This document shows positions 15,838-24,090 of a DNA stretch of 64,000 nt, one piece after another (the stretch's first letter is position 1; each line of letters begins with the position of its first letter). Source of the DNA: CAZGOM01 sp964542875 (GTDB lineage Bacteria > Planctomycetota > Phycisphaerae > Phycisphaerales > Phycisphaeraceae); contig CAZIWA010000009.1 in the NCBI GenBank assembly GCA_964542875.1, positions 12,850 through 76,849 on the forward strand. Direction: 5' to 3'. Under the pieces are notes generated by a model. It had not been told where the DNA came from. It worked only from the letters and a program-made list of their open reading frames with translations, and did no database searches. The translations under genes and the position numbers were made by a program.

Positions 15838-16698
15838 GTGGGCCTCCTGAGTGATGGCCTCAAACACCGCATCCAACGTGGATACCGCGTCGATCAGGCC
15901 CAATGCTTTGGCTTTTGATGCGATCCAGACGTTGCCGTCAGCAACGTTGACCGCTTGTTCGTGTGTCATGTGGCGGCCGTCCATGACGGCAGCCAGGAAG
16001 TGTTCATGGATGTCGGCGACCTGGGTGCGCACGGCGGCGATGTAGTCCTCGCTAACGGGATTGCCCTCGACCCATTGACCTTTGAGCTTGCCAGTGGCGA
16101 TCAGAACCACCTTGATTCCAGCCTTTTCGTACATGCCCGACGTGTCTTCCACGTAAGTCATCACGCCGATTGACCCGACTTGCGCAGTCGCATTGGCGAA
16201 GATCTGCCGGCATTGGCTGGCGATCCAGAACGCGGCGCTGCAACACAGGTCCTCGACCCATGCGTAGACGGGTTTAAATTCCCGGTCGGTGGCACGCACG
16301 TCGTCGGCCAGGTCCGCAGTGCCGGCTACGGTCCCGCCTGGGGAATCGATCTGCAGGAGGATGCTGTGTACGCGATCGTCGACGCGCGCCTGGCGCAGCG
16401 CCTGGCGCATCACGACCGTTGACGCCCCGCCGAAACTGGACCGGCCTTTGACGACTTGCCCCGAAAACGGGATCACGGCAATGCCGTCCTGCATCCAGTA
16501 GAGGAGGTCGCCGTTCCCCGAGTCGTACACACCCCCCTCTTGAGCGACTGTCGGCGCCTGCTCGGCTACGGGGACAAATGTGCCGTCCTTCACCGCGGCA
16601 ACGGCCTGGCTGAACCACGGGCCGTGGACCATCCAGAGGCCAAAGTGCTGCGCGGCACATTTACTTGCCGGCGTCGGCTTTGTCTGCTTCTTGGCCAT
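15367..16698 (-). CDS. S49-family prohead protease with C-terminal scaffold domain
   Basis: Starting at MAKKQTKP (16698) the protein has 443 residues; a longer frame from 16731 is less likely. Residues about 60-285 form a SppA/ClpP-like serine peptidase domain: IDSPGG at 117-122, the likely nucleophile Ser in CCSAAFWIAS (about residue 154), and a Lys in TGKLKG (about 204-206) as possible partner. Residues 288-443 are the scaffold segment that is also made on its own. In lambda-type phages this enzyme digests scaffold and portal N-termini during head maturation. Its start lies within the last codons of the portal gene, so the two genes overlap by about 38 nt. Confidence 0.9.
   Translation of the reverse strand: MAKKQTKPTPASKCAAQHFGLWMVHGPWFSQAVAAVKDGTFVPVAEQAPTVAQEGGVYDSGNGDLLYWMQDGIAVIPFSGQVVKGRSSFGGASTVVMRQALRQARVDDRVHSILLQIDSPGGTVAGTADLADDVRATDREFKPVYAWVEDLCCSAAFWIASQCRQIFANATAQVGSIGVMTYVEDTSGMYEKAGIKVVLIATGKLKGQWVEGNPVSEDYIAAVRTQVADIHEHFLAAVMDGRHMTHEQAVNVADGNVWIASKAKALGLIDAVSTLDAVFEAITQEAHMAITREQFEAFAAENPGATAKYIEQGKTQAREDLKAMTAAFPGHEAWAAKQFAAGRTVDQAKDLRAEIDAATAGEKARADAAVKEADKAKADAGSQGAIPTSPASENKPIPKGDHKAQAAAEWDADASLHTKFSSKERFLIVREQELKGNFRMQAK
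15843..15848 (-). promoter_or_regulatory. Internal Shine-Dalgarno of the nested scaffold
   Basis: AGGAGG on the minus strand (15848-15843), 5 nt before the in-frame ATG at 15837, inside the protease reading frame. It decides the second start of this gene. Confidence 0.75.
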
Positions 16699-18154
16699 TG
16701 TTGTTACCTGGAGGGGTGGGGAGATTGGCACCCGGATCGCGGGTGAAATTGCTGAGGATGGTGGGGATGTTGGCGTCGGTGAGTTTCACGCGGTCTTCGC
16801 CCAGCTCGTTGACGAGGGTGACAAAGTCCCGGCCCATGGATGCGCCGGCACGCCGCAGGCTATTGAGGCCCATCGACACCTCCAGCAGGATCTCCTGCAG
16901 GTCGGTGATCGGATCGACGCGTTGCCAGGAATCAGGATGAAAGGCATGAGTCCAGAACTTTGCCGGTGCGCGGGTGATGAACGTGCCACGTCGAACTTCC
17001 CGCGAAAGCCACCACTGATACACACGGCTCTTGTCGCGCTGGATGAACAGGTCCTGCTTCGCCTGGCAGGACCTGTGGAAGCTCTGCATCGCAATACGGG
17101 CGCTGGAGAGGTTGGTCTTGCTGAAATTGAGCTGGACCAGCTCCAGGGGCATATCAAAGGGCAGGCCGATCAATCGCAGCATGGCTTCAATAAACTCGGG
17201 CGTCTGGTTCATCGGCTGCTTGGCGTCGACCTGGACGACGTCGCCTTCGTTGCCGACATAGCGCACCATGCCGCGGTCGAGCGTCAATACCTTCTGTTTG
17301 GTGCCCTGGCTGGGGTTGATGGACTGGAGGCCGTTGTAGGTCTTGGCGGCGTTGGGTTCCTTGAAGATCAGCCCGAAGATGGCAGCCATGCGCGCCGCCA
17401 CGATCACCGCGTCGACGTAGCCGTCGAGCTGATCGAGCAAACCAAAGATGGTCGCAAAGCCCGACTTGCCGCGTATCTGGGTCGACCCGCGTTTGATGCG
17501 CGGAAGGAAGACGAAGTTTTCAGCCAGCACCCGTGTGAATTTTCGAGCGCCGGTTTCGTCGACGTTGAGGATGTGGAACGCCACAGGCGCACACACCGAA
17601 TCAATCTCCACACCGTCAACGATCCGGTTCTTACCCCGGTAATCATGAGGCGTGACGATCATGTCGGCTTCGATGAACTGGAGACGGGACTCGCCCCCCC
17701 TGTCCACCAGGATCTTGCCGACATCCCCTTCCCGCTCATAGGACCGGTAGGTAAGCCGGTCCAGCTCCGCGCCTGAAAGCAACTTGCGCACATCGGCTTT
17801 GTCGTACCACTCGGTGTAGCGCTCCTGGGCTTCCTTGTTGAAGTCCACGCTGTCGGTCATCGCCTGGAGCGTGAACCCGCAACCGATGACGTTGTCGGTC
17901 ATGCGGTTAAGGATGCCGCTGCCCACCGGGTTCTCATCATCGACCTTGATGGCACGCTGGCGCATGCTGGCGGTCTTTTGCTGATCCGTCAGCGAGCCCC
18001 CGATGATCAGGCTGTTACGCCCATGCGGCTTGTCCAGGCGACCAGCCGATACCCCATCCGGGTGCGTGGCCTTGTAGTTGCCCAGCACGGCACGGTCGAG
18101 GCACCGCTGCACCGCCCAGCCGGGCGAGATGATTTCAATGAGACGTTCAAGCAT
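16661..18154 (-). CDS. Portal protein, lambda gpB family
   Basis: The 497-residue protein has the length and layout of the lambda-type portal family: an N-terminal region with RQRAIKVDDENPVGSGIL (about 65-82), a central wing with YEREGDVG, and a C-terminal stretch with INPSQGTKQKVLTLD and 'KTNLSSARIAMQSFHR'. Twelve copies would form the ring through which DNA enters and leaves the head. It lies between the gpW-like connector and the protease, as in lambda (W-B-C). The Gln/Asp/Gly-rich tail of about 25 residues overlaps the protease start. No irregularities seen. Confidence 0.92.
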   Translation of the reverse strand: MLERLIEIISPGWAVQRCLDRAVLGNYKATHPDGVSAGRLDKPHGRNSLIIGGSLTDQQKTASMRQRAIKVDDENPVGSGILNRMTDNVIGCGFTLQAMTDSVDFNKEAQERYTEWYDKADVRKLLSGAELDRLTYRSYEREGDVGKILVDRGGESRLQFIEADMIVTPHDYRGKNRIVDGVEIDSVCAPVAFHILNVDETGARKFTRVLAENFVFLPRIKRGSTQIRGKSGFATIFGLLDQLDGYVDAVIVAARMAAIFGLIFKEPNAAKTYNGLQSINPSQGTKQKVLTLDRGMVRYVGNEGDVVQVDAKQPMNQTPEFIEAMLRLIGLPFDMPLELVQLNFSKTNLSSARIAMQSFHRSCQAKQDLFIQRDKSRVYQWWLSREVRRGTFITRAPAKFWTHAFHPDSWQRVDPITDLQEILLEVSMGLNSLRRAGASMGRDFVTLVNELGEDRVKLTDANIPTILSNFTRDPGANLPTPPGNNNGQEADKADAGK

Positions 18155-18158
18155 GTCG

Positions 18159-18386
18159 TTACGGCTGCTCTCTAAAAGTCACGAAAGCGTCCATCCCGCC
18201 GGACCCCTGGTTTTCTTCAATGGCGATCTGTTCCTGAAGCCACTGAATGGTGGAGCGGATCTGCGCCAGGTCGGCCCGCTGAAGCGTCCGGCCGGCAATG
18301 GCATAGGACTGCCCGGTGGACACGGCCATCAGCGCCTTTTTGTAGGCCGCCAGAAGCTCTTGATAGGTGGGGTCGTCGGCGCTCAA
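18159..18386 (-). CDS. gpW-like head-tail connector, 75 aa
   Basis: The start is a TTG at 18386 that overlaps the terminase stop codon (TTGA). The product, with 'YQELLAAYKKALMAV' near the N-terminus and a second helix around 'QIRSTIQWLQEQI', has the two-helix layout and size of gpW or related connector proteins. In lambda W lies between A and B, exactly as here. It would seal the portal and prepare the head for tail attachment. Confidence 0.65.
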   Translation of the reverse strand: MSADDPTYQELLAAYKKALMAVSTGQSYAIAGRTLQRADLAQIRSTIQWLQEQIAIEENQGSGGMDAFVTFREQP

Positions 18387-20431
18387 TACTTGCCCTTGTA
18401 GTTGATCAGCGGGTTAAACCCGCCCCTGTCGGAGGCCTGCACGGTGGCGGCCAGCTGGGCTTCCAGCGCTTGAGGCGCCGGAAGGAGATGGACGTTGGCC
18501 AGGTCGGCCCCGGCCGCCTGATACTTTTCGCAGTCGCGGAAGTGGTTGGCCGCGCCCGTGGTGACGGGAACCCAGATCTCTTTGCCGCTGCGGTCGAGGA
18601 TCTTGTGCTCGGCGGTGACCTGCCGGCAGTAGTCCAACGTGGCTTCCTTGTGCATTTCCCATTCTTCGGGATCCTGCATCAGCGACGCCAGGCGATCGCT
18701 GTAATACTCGTGGTCGATCGTCCTCAGCAGCACGCCGTTAAAATTGGTGCGGGTGTGGCGGATCGGCGAGGCCTGCGGCTGGGCATTACCCTTAACCGGG
18801 ATCAGCTGTGCGGGGTTTTCCGCGCACAGCATGTACACGTCATCCTTGCGATAGCCCGAGTCGACAAACAGATACTCGGCTTTGACCAGGTGCTCGGTCC
18901 CTTCGATGGGATAGATGCCCAGATCAAACTGGCTCTTTAAGTGATCCAGCTGGTAAACCACCCCAAGGTCAATGAGCCGGGAGCGATACGCATGCCCCCA
19001 GGCGCGCAGAACCCAGTAGTAGTGATCCAGCTGCACGTCGGCCGTCATCAGCAGACGGCCTGCCCAGGGCGGAATGATCTTCGCCGCCGGCGAATCCTTC
19101 ACCCGCTCAAACAAGACATCCGCCTTGGTGACAGTGATCTGCTCCTCAAACGGCTCTGCGAGCCATGAGTTGCGGAAGTTCTGCATCTTCTTGCGATCGC
19201 CGATCGCATTGAGATACATGGCCACGCAGGCCGAGAACGTCTTCCAGGGAGAGTAGAGGGAGTTTAAAAAGAACCCCACCTGCTTGACCTTGGGCCGCTC
19301 ACCCACCAGCTTGCCGTCTTCGACGGTCTGCCCGGTGGAGACCCACAGGCCCGCCTGCATAATCATCGGCTTGTGCCGTTCCTTGATCTGGCCTTTGCAA
19401 TGAACGCATTCGTACCAGGCCAGGTCACCCAGTTGGATGGCCTCGGCTTGTTTCTTGCGATCGCTGATCTGGAGCTCAGGCCACTGGACCTGGTCCCACT
19501 TGAGCGCCTGGTGACGGCCGCAGTGAGGGCAGGGTACATGGAAGTACCGGTGATCGCCGCAGGCCTCCCAGGCGATCCAGATCGGCCCGCGCCTGGTGGT
19601 GGGCGTGGAGCCGATCAAGATCCGGCGGCGATGGAGGAACGTCGTGGTTCGCTCGATCGCCAGGCTGATCGGGTCGGCTTCCTCGCCGGTGGAGGCGGGG
19701 TATTTGTCGACCTCGTCGAGGATCAGGTACCGGATTGGCCGGCTGGCCAGGGACTGGGCTGACGTGGCCCAGCCCGTGAAAATGCTCATCGTGTCCAGGT
19801 GGATCGCGTTAAGCGTGTTGTCGGAGCGGTCGCTGGACAGGTGGCGTGCCAGGCGAGGCACGCCGGTGAGCAGAGGCCGGATACGTTCCTTGATGGCTTC
19901 TTCAGCGGATTGCTGATTCGGCATCACCAGCTGCATCGGCCCCGGGTCGAGGTCGACGCTGAAGCCCATGATGTTGCGGCTGCCTTCGGAGAAAGCCACC
20001 TGCACGGGCTTGAGGAAGACGATGGTTTCTACACCTGGTTCAACCCAGGCGTCCATGATTCCTACAACATGCGGCGTCCGGGCGTTGCGCCAAGGCCCAT
20101 GCTCAGCGGCCACCTTGGCGTCGAGGATGCGGTACTTCTCGGCCCACTCACTGGGGAGCAGCTTCTCCGCCGGCGCCAGGTTCGTCCAAAACGACCGGAG
20201 GCATTCCGTTAGTCTTGGCCAGGCTGTCGAGGATGCTTGAGACGCGGGAGTCGATGACTTTCTGGATGTCCGCGGCCGGGAGTCCTTCGAGCCCCGGCGC
20301 GATTGTGGCGCCGAGCTGGGCGAAGGACGAGCGGATGCTGACGGAGATCTCCCCCCAGTGCTTGCGGACTTCTTCAGCGGGGACGAGGTCGCGCCGGAGC
20401 TTTTGGACTTTGAGCTCGTGTTGGTCGGCAA
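18383..20431 (-). CDS. Terminase large subunit, GpA family
   Basis: Conserved GpA features are the N-terminal 'LPSEWAEKYRILDAK' (about residues 92-106), the Walker B YLILDEVDKYP, zinc-type CPHCGR and CVHCKG pairs, and the nuclease-region 'FVDSGYRKDDVY'. The Walker A region (KPVQVAFSEGS) departs from the usual K-x-x-Q/R-V-G-x-(T/S). This subunit drives DNA packaging and cuts concatemers. The start is a problem: the only ATG, GTG or TTG before the conserved region is the ATG at 20431, which overlaps the small-subunit gene by 284 bp and adds some 70 Ser/Pro/Arg-rich residues. A CTG start near 20179 or 20161, or a frameshift from the upstream gene, would give a more normal length. Confidence 0.92.
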   Translation of the reverse strand: MPTNTSSKSKSSGATSSPLKKSASTGGRSPSASARPSPSSAPQSRRGSKDSRPRTSRKSSTPASQASSTAWPRLTECLRSFWTNLAPAEKLLPSEWAEKYRILDAKVAAEHGPWRNARTPHVVGIMDAWVEPGVETIVFLKPVQVAFSEGSRNIMGFSVDLDPGPMQLVMPNQQSAEEAIKERIRPLLTGVPRLARHLSSDRSDNTLNAIHLDTMSIFTGWATSAQSLASRPIRYLILDEVDKYPASTGEEADPISLAIERTTTFLHRRRILIGSTPTTRRGPIWIAWEACGDHRYFHVPCPHCGRHQALKWDQVQWPELQISDRKKQAEAIQLGDLAWYECVHCKGQIKERHKPMIMQAGLWVSTGQTVEDGKLVGERPKVKQVGFFLNSLYSPWKTFSACVAMYLNAIGDRKKMQNFRNSWLAEPFEEQITVTKADVLFERVKDSPAAKIIPPWAGRLLMTADVQLDHYYWVLRAWGHAYRSRLIDLGVVYQLDHLKSQFDLGIYPIEGTEHLVKAEYLFVDSGYRKDDVYMLCAENPAQLIPVKGNAQPQASPIRHTRTNFNGVLLRTIDHEYYSDRLASLMQDPEEWEMHKEATLDYCRQVTAEHKILDRSGKEIWVPVTTGAANHFRDCEKYQAAGADLANVHLLPAPQALEAQLAATVQASDRGGFNPLINYKGKY

Positions 20432-20765
20432 GGGCGTTCTCTTTCCGCAGCTTGGCCTTGTCCAGACCCGCCGACGTCTTCGTGGCCGGCCGCCCTACCT
20501 TCCCTGTCTTGCCCCTGGTGCTGAGCCATGTGGCCACCGCGGCCGGGTCGTAGTAGTTGAGGCCCCCGCGCTTGGTGCAGGGGCAACCGTCACGGGTCCA
20601 TTGCCGGACGGTCACGACATGAACGTTGCGGAGCTGGGCGATCTCTGACGCGGTTACGCCGGGGGCGCCGGCAGCGCCAGGCGTAATGTTTTCGGTGTCA
20701 TTGGTTACGCGCTTACCGCCCTGCTTTCCCTTGTTTTCCCGGGATTTTTTTAGGGTCTTTGCCAT
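20148..20765 (-). CDS. Terminase small subunit (Nu1-like)
   Basis: The 205-residue protein has a basic N-terminus, then a predicted winged-helix or MerR-like DNA-binding segment at about residues 38-82 ('VTASEIAQLRNVHVVTVRQW' and 'YYDPAAVATWL'). A long helical region (about 95-130) and a C-terminal part for large-subunit contact follow. This is the Nu1 layout, and it directly precedes the GpA-type large subunit. It would recognise the packaging start site. The very basic N-terminal tail (KTLKKSRENKGK) is unusual but fits DNA binding. Confidence 0.85.
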   Translation of the reverse strand: MAKTLKKSRENKGKQGGKRVTNDTENITPGAAGAPGVTASEIAQLRNVHVVTVRQWTRDGCPCTKRGGLNYYDPAAVATWLSTRGKTGKVGRPATKTSAGLDKAKLRKENALADQHELKVQKLRRDLVPAEEVRKHWGEISVSIRSSFAQLGATIAPGLEGLPAADIQKVIDSRVSSILDSLAKTNGMPPVVLDEPGAGGEAAPQ

Positions 20766-20902
20766 GCGCGTAAGTAATAATTAATAAACGAGTTATGCAA
20801 ATGAGTGATGAATTGGGCTCGCCTTAACCGCATTAGCCCCCCGGGCCCGGAAGGGACCCAAACGGGGGGGAGGGGGCGGGGACCCCTGCCAAAACGGCGG
20901 GT

Positions 20903-21163
20903 TTACCGAGGTGTGGGGGCTGGCCCCCAGGCCTCGGGAAGCTGGCCTAGATCCTTCAGGATCGCTTTGGCGCGCTGGATGGCCCTGTGGACCGTTGACG
21001 GTGCGCGCTCGGTCTGAGCGGCAATCTGGCGGATGCTGAGGCGGTCGACCTGGTGAGACACCAGCATGTCGGCCACCTCAGATCCACCGATGACGAGGGT
21101 GAGCAGCTTGCCGGTGAGCTCCTCTTGGTTTTTGACTTTAAGTGTGTCTAAGAGTCCCGGCAT
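20903..21163 (-). CDS. Small helix-turn-helix protein
   Basis: Within 86 residues a clear helix-turn-helix is seen at about 42-68 ('LSIRQIAAQTERAPSTVHRAIQRAKAI'), like sigma-70 region 4 or MarR/TrfB-type DNA binding. The N-terminal half is a Leu-rich helix. Its place, first before the terminase genes on the same strand, suggests a late-gene regulator or a packaging accessory. A 137-nt gap with GC-rich homopolymer tracts separates it from the small terminase. Confidence 0.6.
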   Translation of the reverse strand: MPGLLDTLKVKNQEELTGKLLTLVIGGSEVADMLVSHQVDRLSIRQIAAQTERAPSTVHRAIQRAKAILKDLGQLPEAWGPAPTPR

Positions 21164-21232
21164 GAAGTTTGCCCTCTATACATAGAGCGCAGCTGTACGC
21201 GATAGGTGGGACAGCCACTGCGGGAAGGCTGG

Positions 21233-21493
21233 CTATTCACAGGCACGCGGCCGGTGATACGTGATCCAGTAGGATTCAACGGTGGAGCTGGACACATAGA
21301 CTGTGCGACATTTGTATTGGAAGGCTTTTGTGCCTGGGTCGACCCGGATGTCCGTGATGACGTGGATGGGAACGAGTTTGGATTGCCTGCGCCTGGACCA
21401 GATCAGGAGGACCAGGGCAAGCACCAGTAGTAGCCAAAACAACGCATAGATGCCACAGATACACATCAATAGGTCCAGCAGCTTAAACAGCAT
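21233..21493 (-). CDS. Small membrane protein, 86 aa
   Basis: Residues 1-33 are a nearly unbroken run of Leu, Ile, Val, Cys and Trp, long enough for one extended or two short membrane helices. They are followed by SRRR and a soluble C-terminal part. The positive-inside rule puts the C-terminus in the cytoplasm. Size and layout would allow a holin or superinfection-exclusion protein, but there is no direct support for either. Confidence 0.5.
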   Translation of the reverse strand: MLFKLLDLLMCICGIYALFWLLLVLALVLLIWSRRRQSKLVPIHVITDIRVDPGTKAFQYKCRTVYVSSSTVESYWITYHRPRACE

Positions 21494-21538
21494 GGATTGC
21501 TCCGATAGATGATCCAGTGAATGTCCCCCCCCCGGGAA

Positions 21539-21937
21539 TCAACGCAAACGATTGAGCTGGCCAGCCGAGGTGAGGAAGTTGAGGTAAAGCACGCTCTCAG
21601 CACGCGAGACTTTCCGGGTGTGCCGCAGAGCGGCTTCCTCATTGACGGCACGCCGCAGTGCACGGGCGCGGGCTCGCGTACGGCTGTTGGGCATCGGCAT
21701 GCCCAGCACGGCGATATGCACTCTGCCCTGGGCTCCTCGCTGATAGAGCATGATTCGGCGCTCCTGGATGGCTCGCGTCTGAGGATGAAGGCGAGCCATG
21801 CGAACAGCGTTGCGCTTTTTTGCCTTTTCTTCGCGCTTATGAAGCGCGACAAAGAGCCGATCGACATAGACCTGGCGCTGGCAATCAGCCTGGACAGTTG
21901 CTCGCGTCGGGGAAGAGTAATTGATCGAATCCCACAT
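21539..21937 (-). CDS. Hypothetical basic phage protein, 132 aa
   Basis: The ATG at 21937 (MWDSINYSSP) has a GGAG ribosome site 8 nt upstream and lies just after the stop codon of the previous gene; a longer frame to 22072 would overlap that gene and is less likely. The product is very rich in Arg (RTRARARALRRAV) and probably helical, as in a nucleic-acid-binding protein. No family recognised. Confidence 0.5.
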   Translation of the reverse strand: MWDSINYSSPTRATVQADCQRQVYVDRLFVALHKREEKAKKRNAVRMARLHPQTRAIQERRIMLYQRGAQGRVHIAVLGMPMPNSRTRARARALRRAVNEEAALRHTRKVSRAESVLYLNFLTSAGQLNRLR

Positions 21938-21953
21938 AAAAATGACTCCGAAG

Positions 21954-22358
21954 TTAGAGGTCAGGAACAGCACGCAGCAGGTCGCCTGGATATTCATCCA
22001 GGCCGTTCGCCCGCAACACAGATCGAGGAATGCACGCGACGAGCTCTGCGCCCAGACGACGCAGGCGCGCACGGTTCAGCAGCTCGTTTTGAGTACTGCT
22101 GGAGAGGTTGTCCCAGTCTTCCTGGCGTACTTTTTCGATTCGATCGCAATACCCCTGGAGGTCTTCCACCATCTCCACAAGCGCTTTGCTTTGCTCCTGA
22201 TCAACCGTGAACGTGCAGGTGCCATGGATGGGGAAGCCTTGGGCGATCGCATCGTTCACGCAGCGCTGAAGGATGACATCGGACACACGCTGACGATGCT
22301 TTTCAATGCCGACCGGCAACAGGTCTGCATTGCGAATCCGAGATTTGTGCCGTGTCAT
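21954..22358 (-). CDS. Hypothetical phage protein, 134 aa
   Basis: This soluble, charged and mostly helical protein starts in an ATGA overlap with the upstream zinc-motif gene. It contains 'QSKALVEMVEDLQGYCDRIEKVRQ', a likely amphipathic helix. No motif or family is recognised. The coupling indicates that it is co-produced with its upstream neighbour. Confidence 0.6.
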   Translation of the reverse strand: MTRHKSRIRNADLLPVGIEKHRQRVSDVILQRCVNDAIAQGFPIHGTCTFTVDQEQSKALVEMVEDLQGYCDRIEKVRQEDWDNLSSSTQNELLNRARLRRLGAELVACIPRSVLRANGLDEYPGDLLRAVPDL

Positions 22359-23110
22359 GGGAGCTCCCGGGAAGCAGGAGGAGTTTCATCGAGCACGGAT
22401 TTGGGAATGCCGAATTCACGGGCCATTTCAGCCAGGCAGTTGATCCTGACAGAAAAGAACATGTCTCCCTGAGGGTCGACGCCTAGCTCCAAGCCCTCAG
22501 TCCACTTTGGAGGAGGCGTGCTGTCGGGCTGGATACCGCATTTATTGAGGTATTCCTTTTCCCAGACAGCACGTTGAAGCACGTCCCGATAATCACGTCC
22601 AGGGCCGCGTCCGATTTCGATAGAAGGCGCATTCCCAGTCGCTTTGAATTGTTCCCAGGACCTTTCAAGTCCGGGGTCTGGGATTCTGGGTGTCGAAACC
22701 ATTAGTCGCTTAGGCTTAGGCGCTGAGCTGGGCCCGGGAATCGCCTGCTTGATGACGATGGTGCCGGGAAGGTCCACCCGGCTCACCTTGTGAGGATGAT
22801 TCAGCACATCCGAACGCCGCCAACCCAGATTCACCCCGCAAGTGTCCTGAACGTGCATTCCCCACTCAGCCGCGTTCTCCAGCCGGCACTCATCGCAGAT
22901 CTCACGCCCTGAGCCCACCAGGTGGGCATAGCCATGCTTGCAGGTCTTACAGATCGCGGTGGAATCCGCAGCCTTGGGCGTTCCATCGCGCATGAGGGGC
23001 TTGGCATAGTTGAGATAGAGGTGCGCGATACCGTCCTCACCCAGAACGACGGATGCGCTGGCGCCCTTGTTGGGCTTACGTTTTCGGGGCTTGCCCTTTT
23101 TCATGGCCAT
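22355..23110 (-). CDS. Hypothetical protein with zinc-ribbon-like Cys pairs
   Basis: The 251-residue protein has a very basic N-terminus (KKGKPRKRKPNKG). Two Cys pairs, CKTC at about 54-57 and CDEC at about 72-75, are spaced as in a zinc ribbon. The rest is soluble without membrane segments. This suggests nucleic-acid binding, but no named family is recognised. It starts 5 nt after the previous stop and is coupled to the next gene by ATGA. Confidence 0.6.
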   Translation of the reverse strand: MAMKKGKPRKRKPNKGASASVVLGEDGIAHLYLNYAKPLMRDGTPKAADSTAICKTCKHGYAHLVGSGREICDECRLENAAEWGMHVQDTCGVNLGWRRSDVLNHPHKVSRVDLPGTIVIKQAIPGPSSAPKPKRLMVSTPRIPDPGLERSWEQFKATGNAPSIEIGRGPGRDYRDVLQRAVWEKEYLNKCGIQPDSTPPPKWTEGLELGVDPQGDMFFSVRINCLAEMAREFGIPKSVLDETPPASRELP

Positions 23111-23115
23111 CTTTC

Positions 23116-24090
23116 TCAGCTGGTGGTGCCGGCGCGCATGACGATCACGTCCCCGATGACGGGCTTAAGCAGCTCCCCGGCCGCCCAGGCGCTGTCCAGG
23201 GGATCTTCACCGCCTTCGGCGAGCAGCTCGACTGTGAACTCATAAAGTCGGTTACTGACATCCAGGGCCGCTGATTGCGAGCTGGTGAGTGCAAACTCAA
23301 ACTCCTTGGTGGGCCCGACGGGCGTAACGATCTCCCCAGGGAAGTACATCGGCGTGCCCCAGAGCGCGTTTTGCGTAGTGGGCCGCTTCTGGATCACCAA
23401 GCGAACAGCCCAGCCCGTGATGTCGTCAGGCATGGGAAAAGGCGACGGTATCGGGATGCGGGTTCCCAGGGCCTCGGTGTAGCTGGCTCCGCGGGCAATG
23501 GTGAGCACTCCGGCGTTGTAGACGCTGTAGAGCTGGACCTGCACCCCGCCAGGGGTGATCAGGTCGGTGTGCTCCTGAATATCATCGAGCTGCTCATCGA
23601 TGGCGTCGAAGCGATCGCCATAGTCCCCCCCTCCTCCGGCCTCGCCTGAGCAGTCGATTTCAGAGACGTCGATAATCAACTGATCCACTTTGGTTTCGAT
23701 GCTTGCAATGGTGGCGTTCGCAGGAGCGGTATACGCACCGGCGGCCAGTCGCGTGCTCACCTGTACGTCCACATTGGTCTTGATGGCGGTGATGTCGGCC
23801 GTGATGTCAGAAACCAGCGCATCGTCAGTCACCAGAACGAACTCCCTCGGCGTTGCGCCGGCGAGCTCGAACTTCAGAGATACCATCCGGCCGTTCATCA
23901 CGCCGGCGGGTATCTCGCTCCACACCCACATCTTCGCCGTGCTCTTGTAGGAAGGCGTACCCGTCAGCGTGTTTTCGACGCCGTCGCACAGATAGGTTCC
24001 TGTGGGCACGCCGGTGACGACCGCTTCACCATCGAGGTTGAAAAAGGTGCCAATCGGAAAGTTGGCGACCGCGATGTTCTTCTTAAACAA
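23116..24090 (-). CDS. Probable virion protein with central coiled coil, 324 aa
   Basis: An N-terminal beta-rich domain (about 1-95) is followed by a heptad-like helical region (about 96-185) with repeated 'I-x-x-I-x-T' and 'DAIDEQLDDIQEHTDL' segments. A second beta-rich domain closes the protein. That layout, beta head - coiled-coil stalk - beta head, is common in trimeric phage fibres and in neck or whisker proteins. It is encoded upstream of the terminase, away from the other tail genes. The start overlaps the stop region of the LamG-like gene by 8 nt. Confidence 0.6.
   Translation of the reverse strand: MFKKNIAVANFPIGTFFNLDGEAVVTGVPTGTYLCDGVENTLTGTPSYKSTAKMWVWSEIPAGVMNGRMVSLKFELAGATPREFVLVTDDALVSDITADITAIKTNVDVQVSTRLAAGAYTAPANATIASIETKVDQLIIDVSEIDCSGEAGGGGDYGDRFDAIDEQLDDIQEHTDLITPGGVQVQLYSVYNAGVLTIARGASYTEALGTRIPIPSPFPMPDDITGWAVRLVIQKRPTTQNALWGTPMYFPGEIVTPVGPTKEFEFALTSSQSAALDVSNRLYEFTVELLAEGGEDPLDSAWAAGELLKPVIGDVIVMRAGTTS

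Noticed and set aside
21233..21493. Holin assignment for the small membrane protein
   Set aside because: Hydrophobic pattern alone does not separate holins from other small phage membrane proteins, and no endolysin gene is adjacent.
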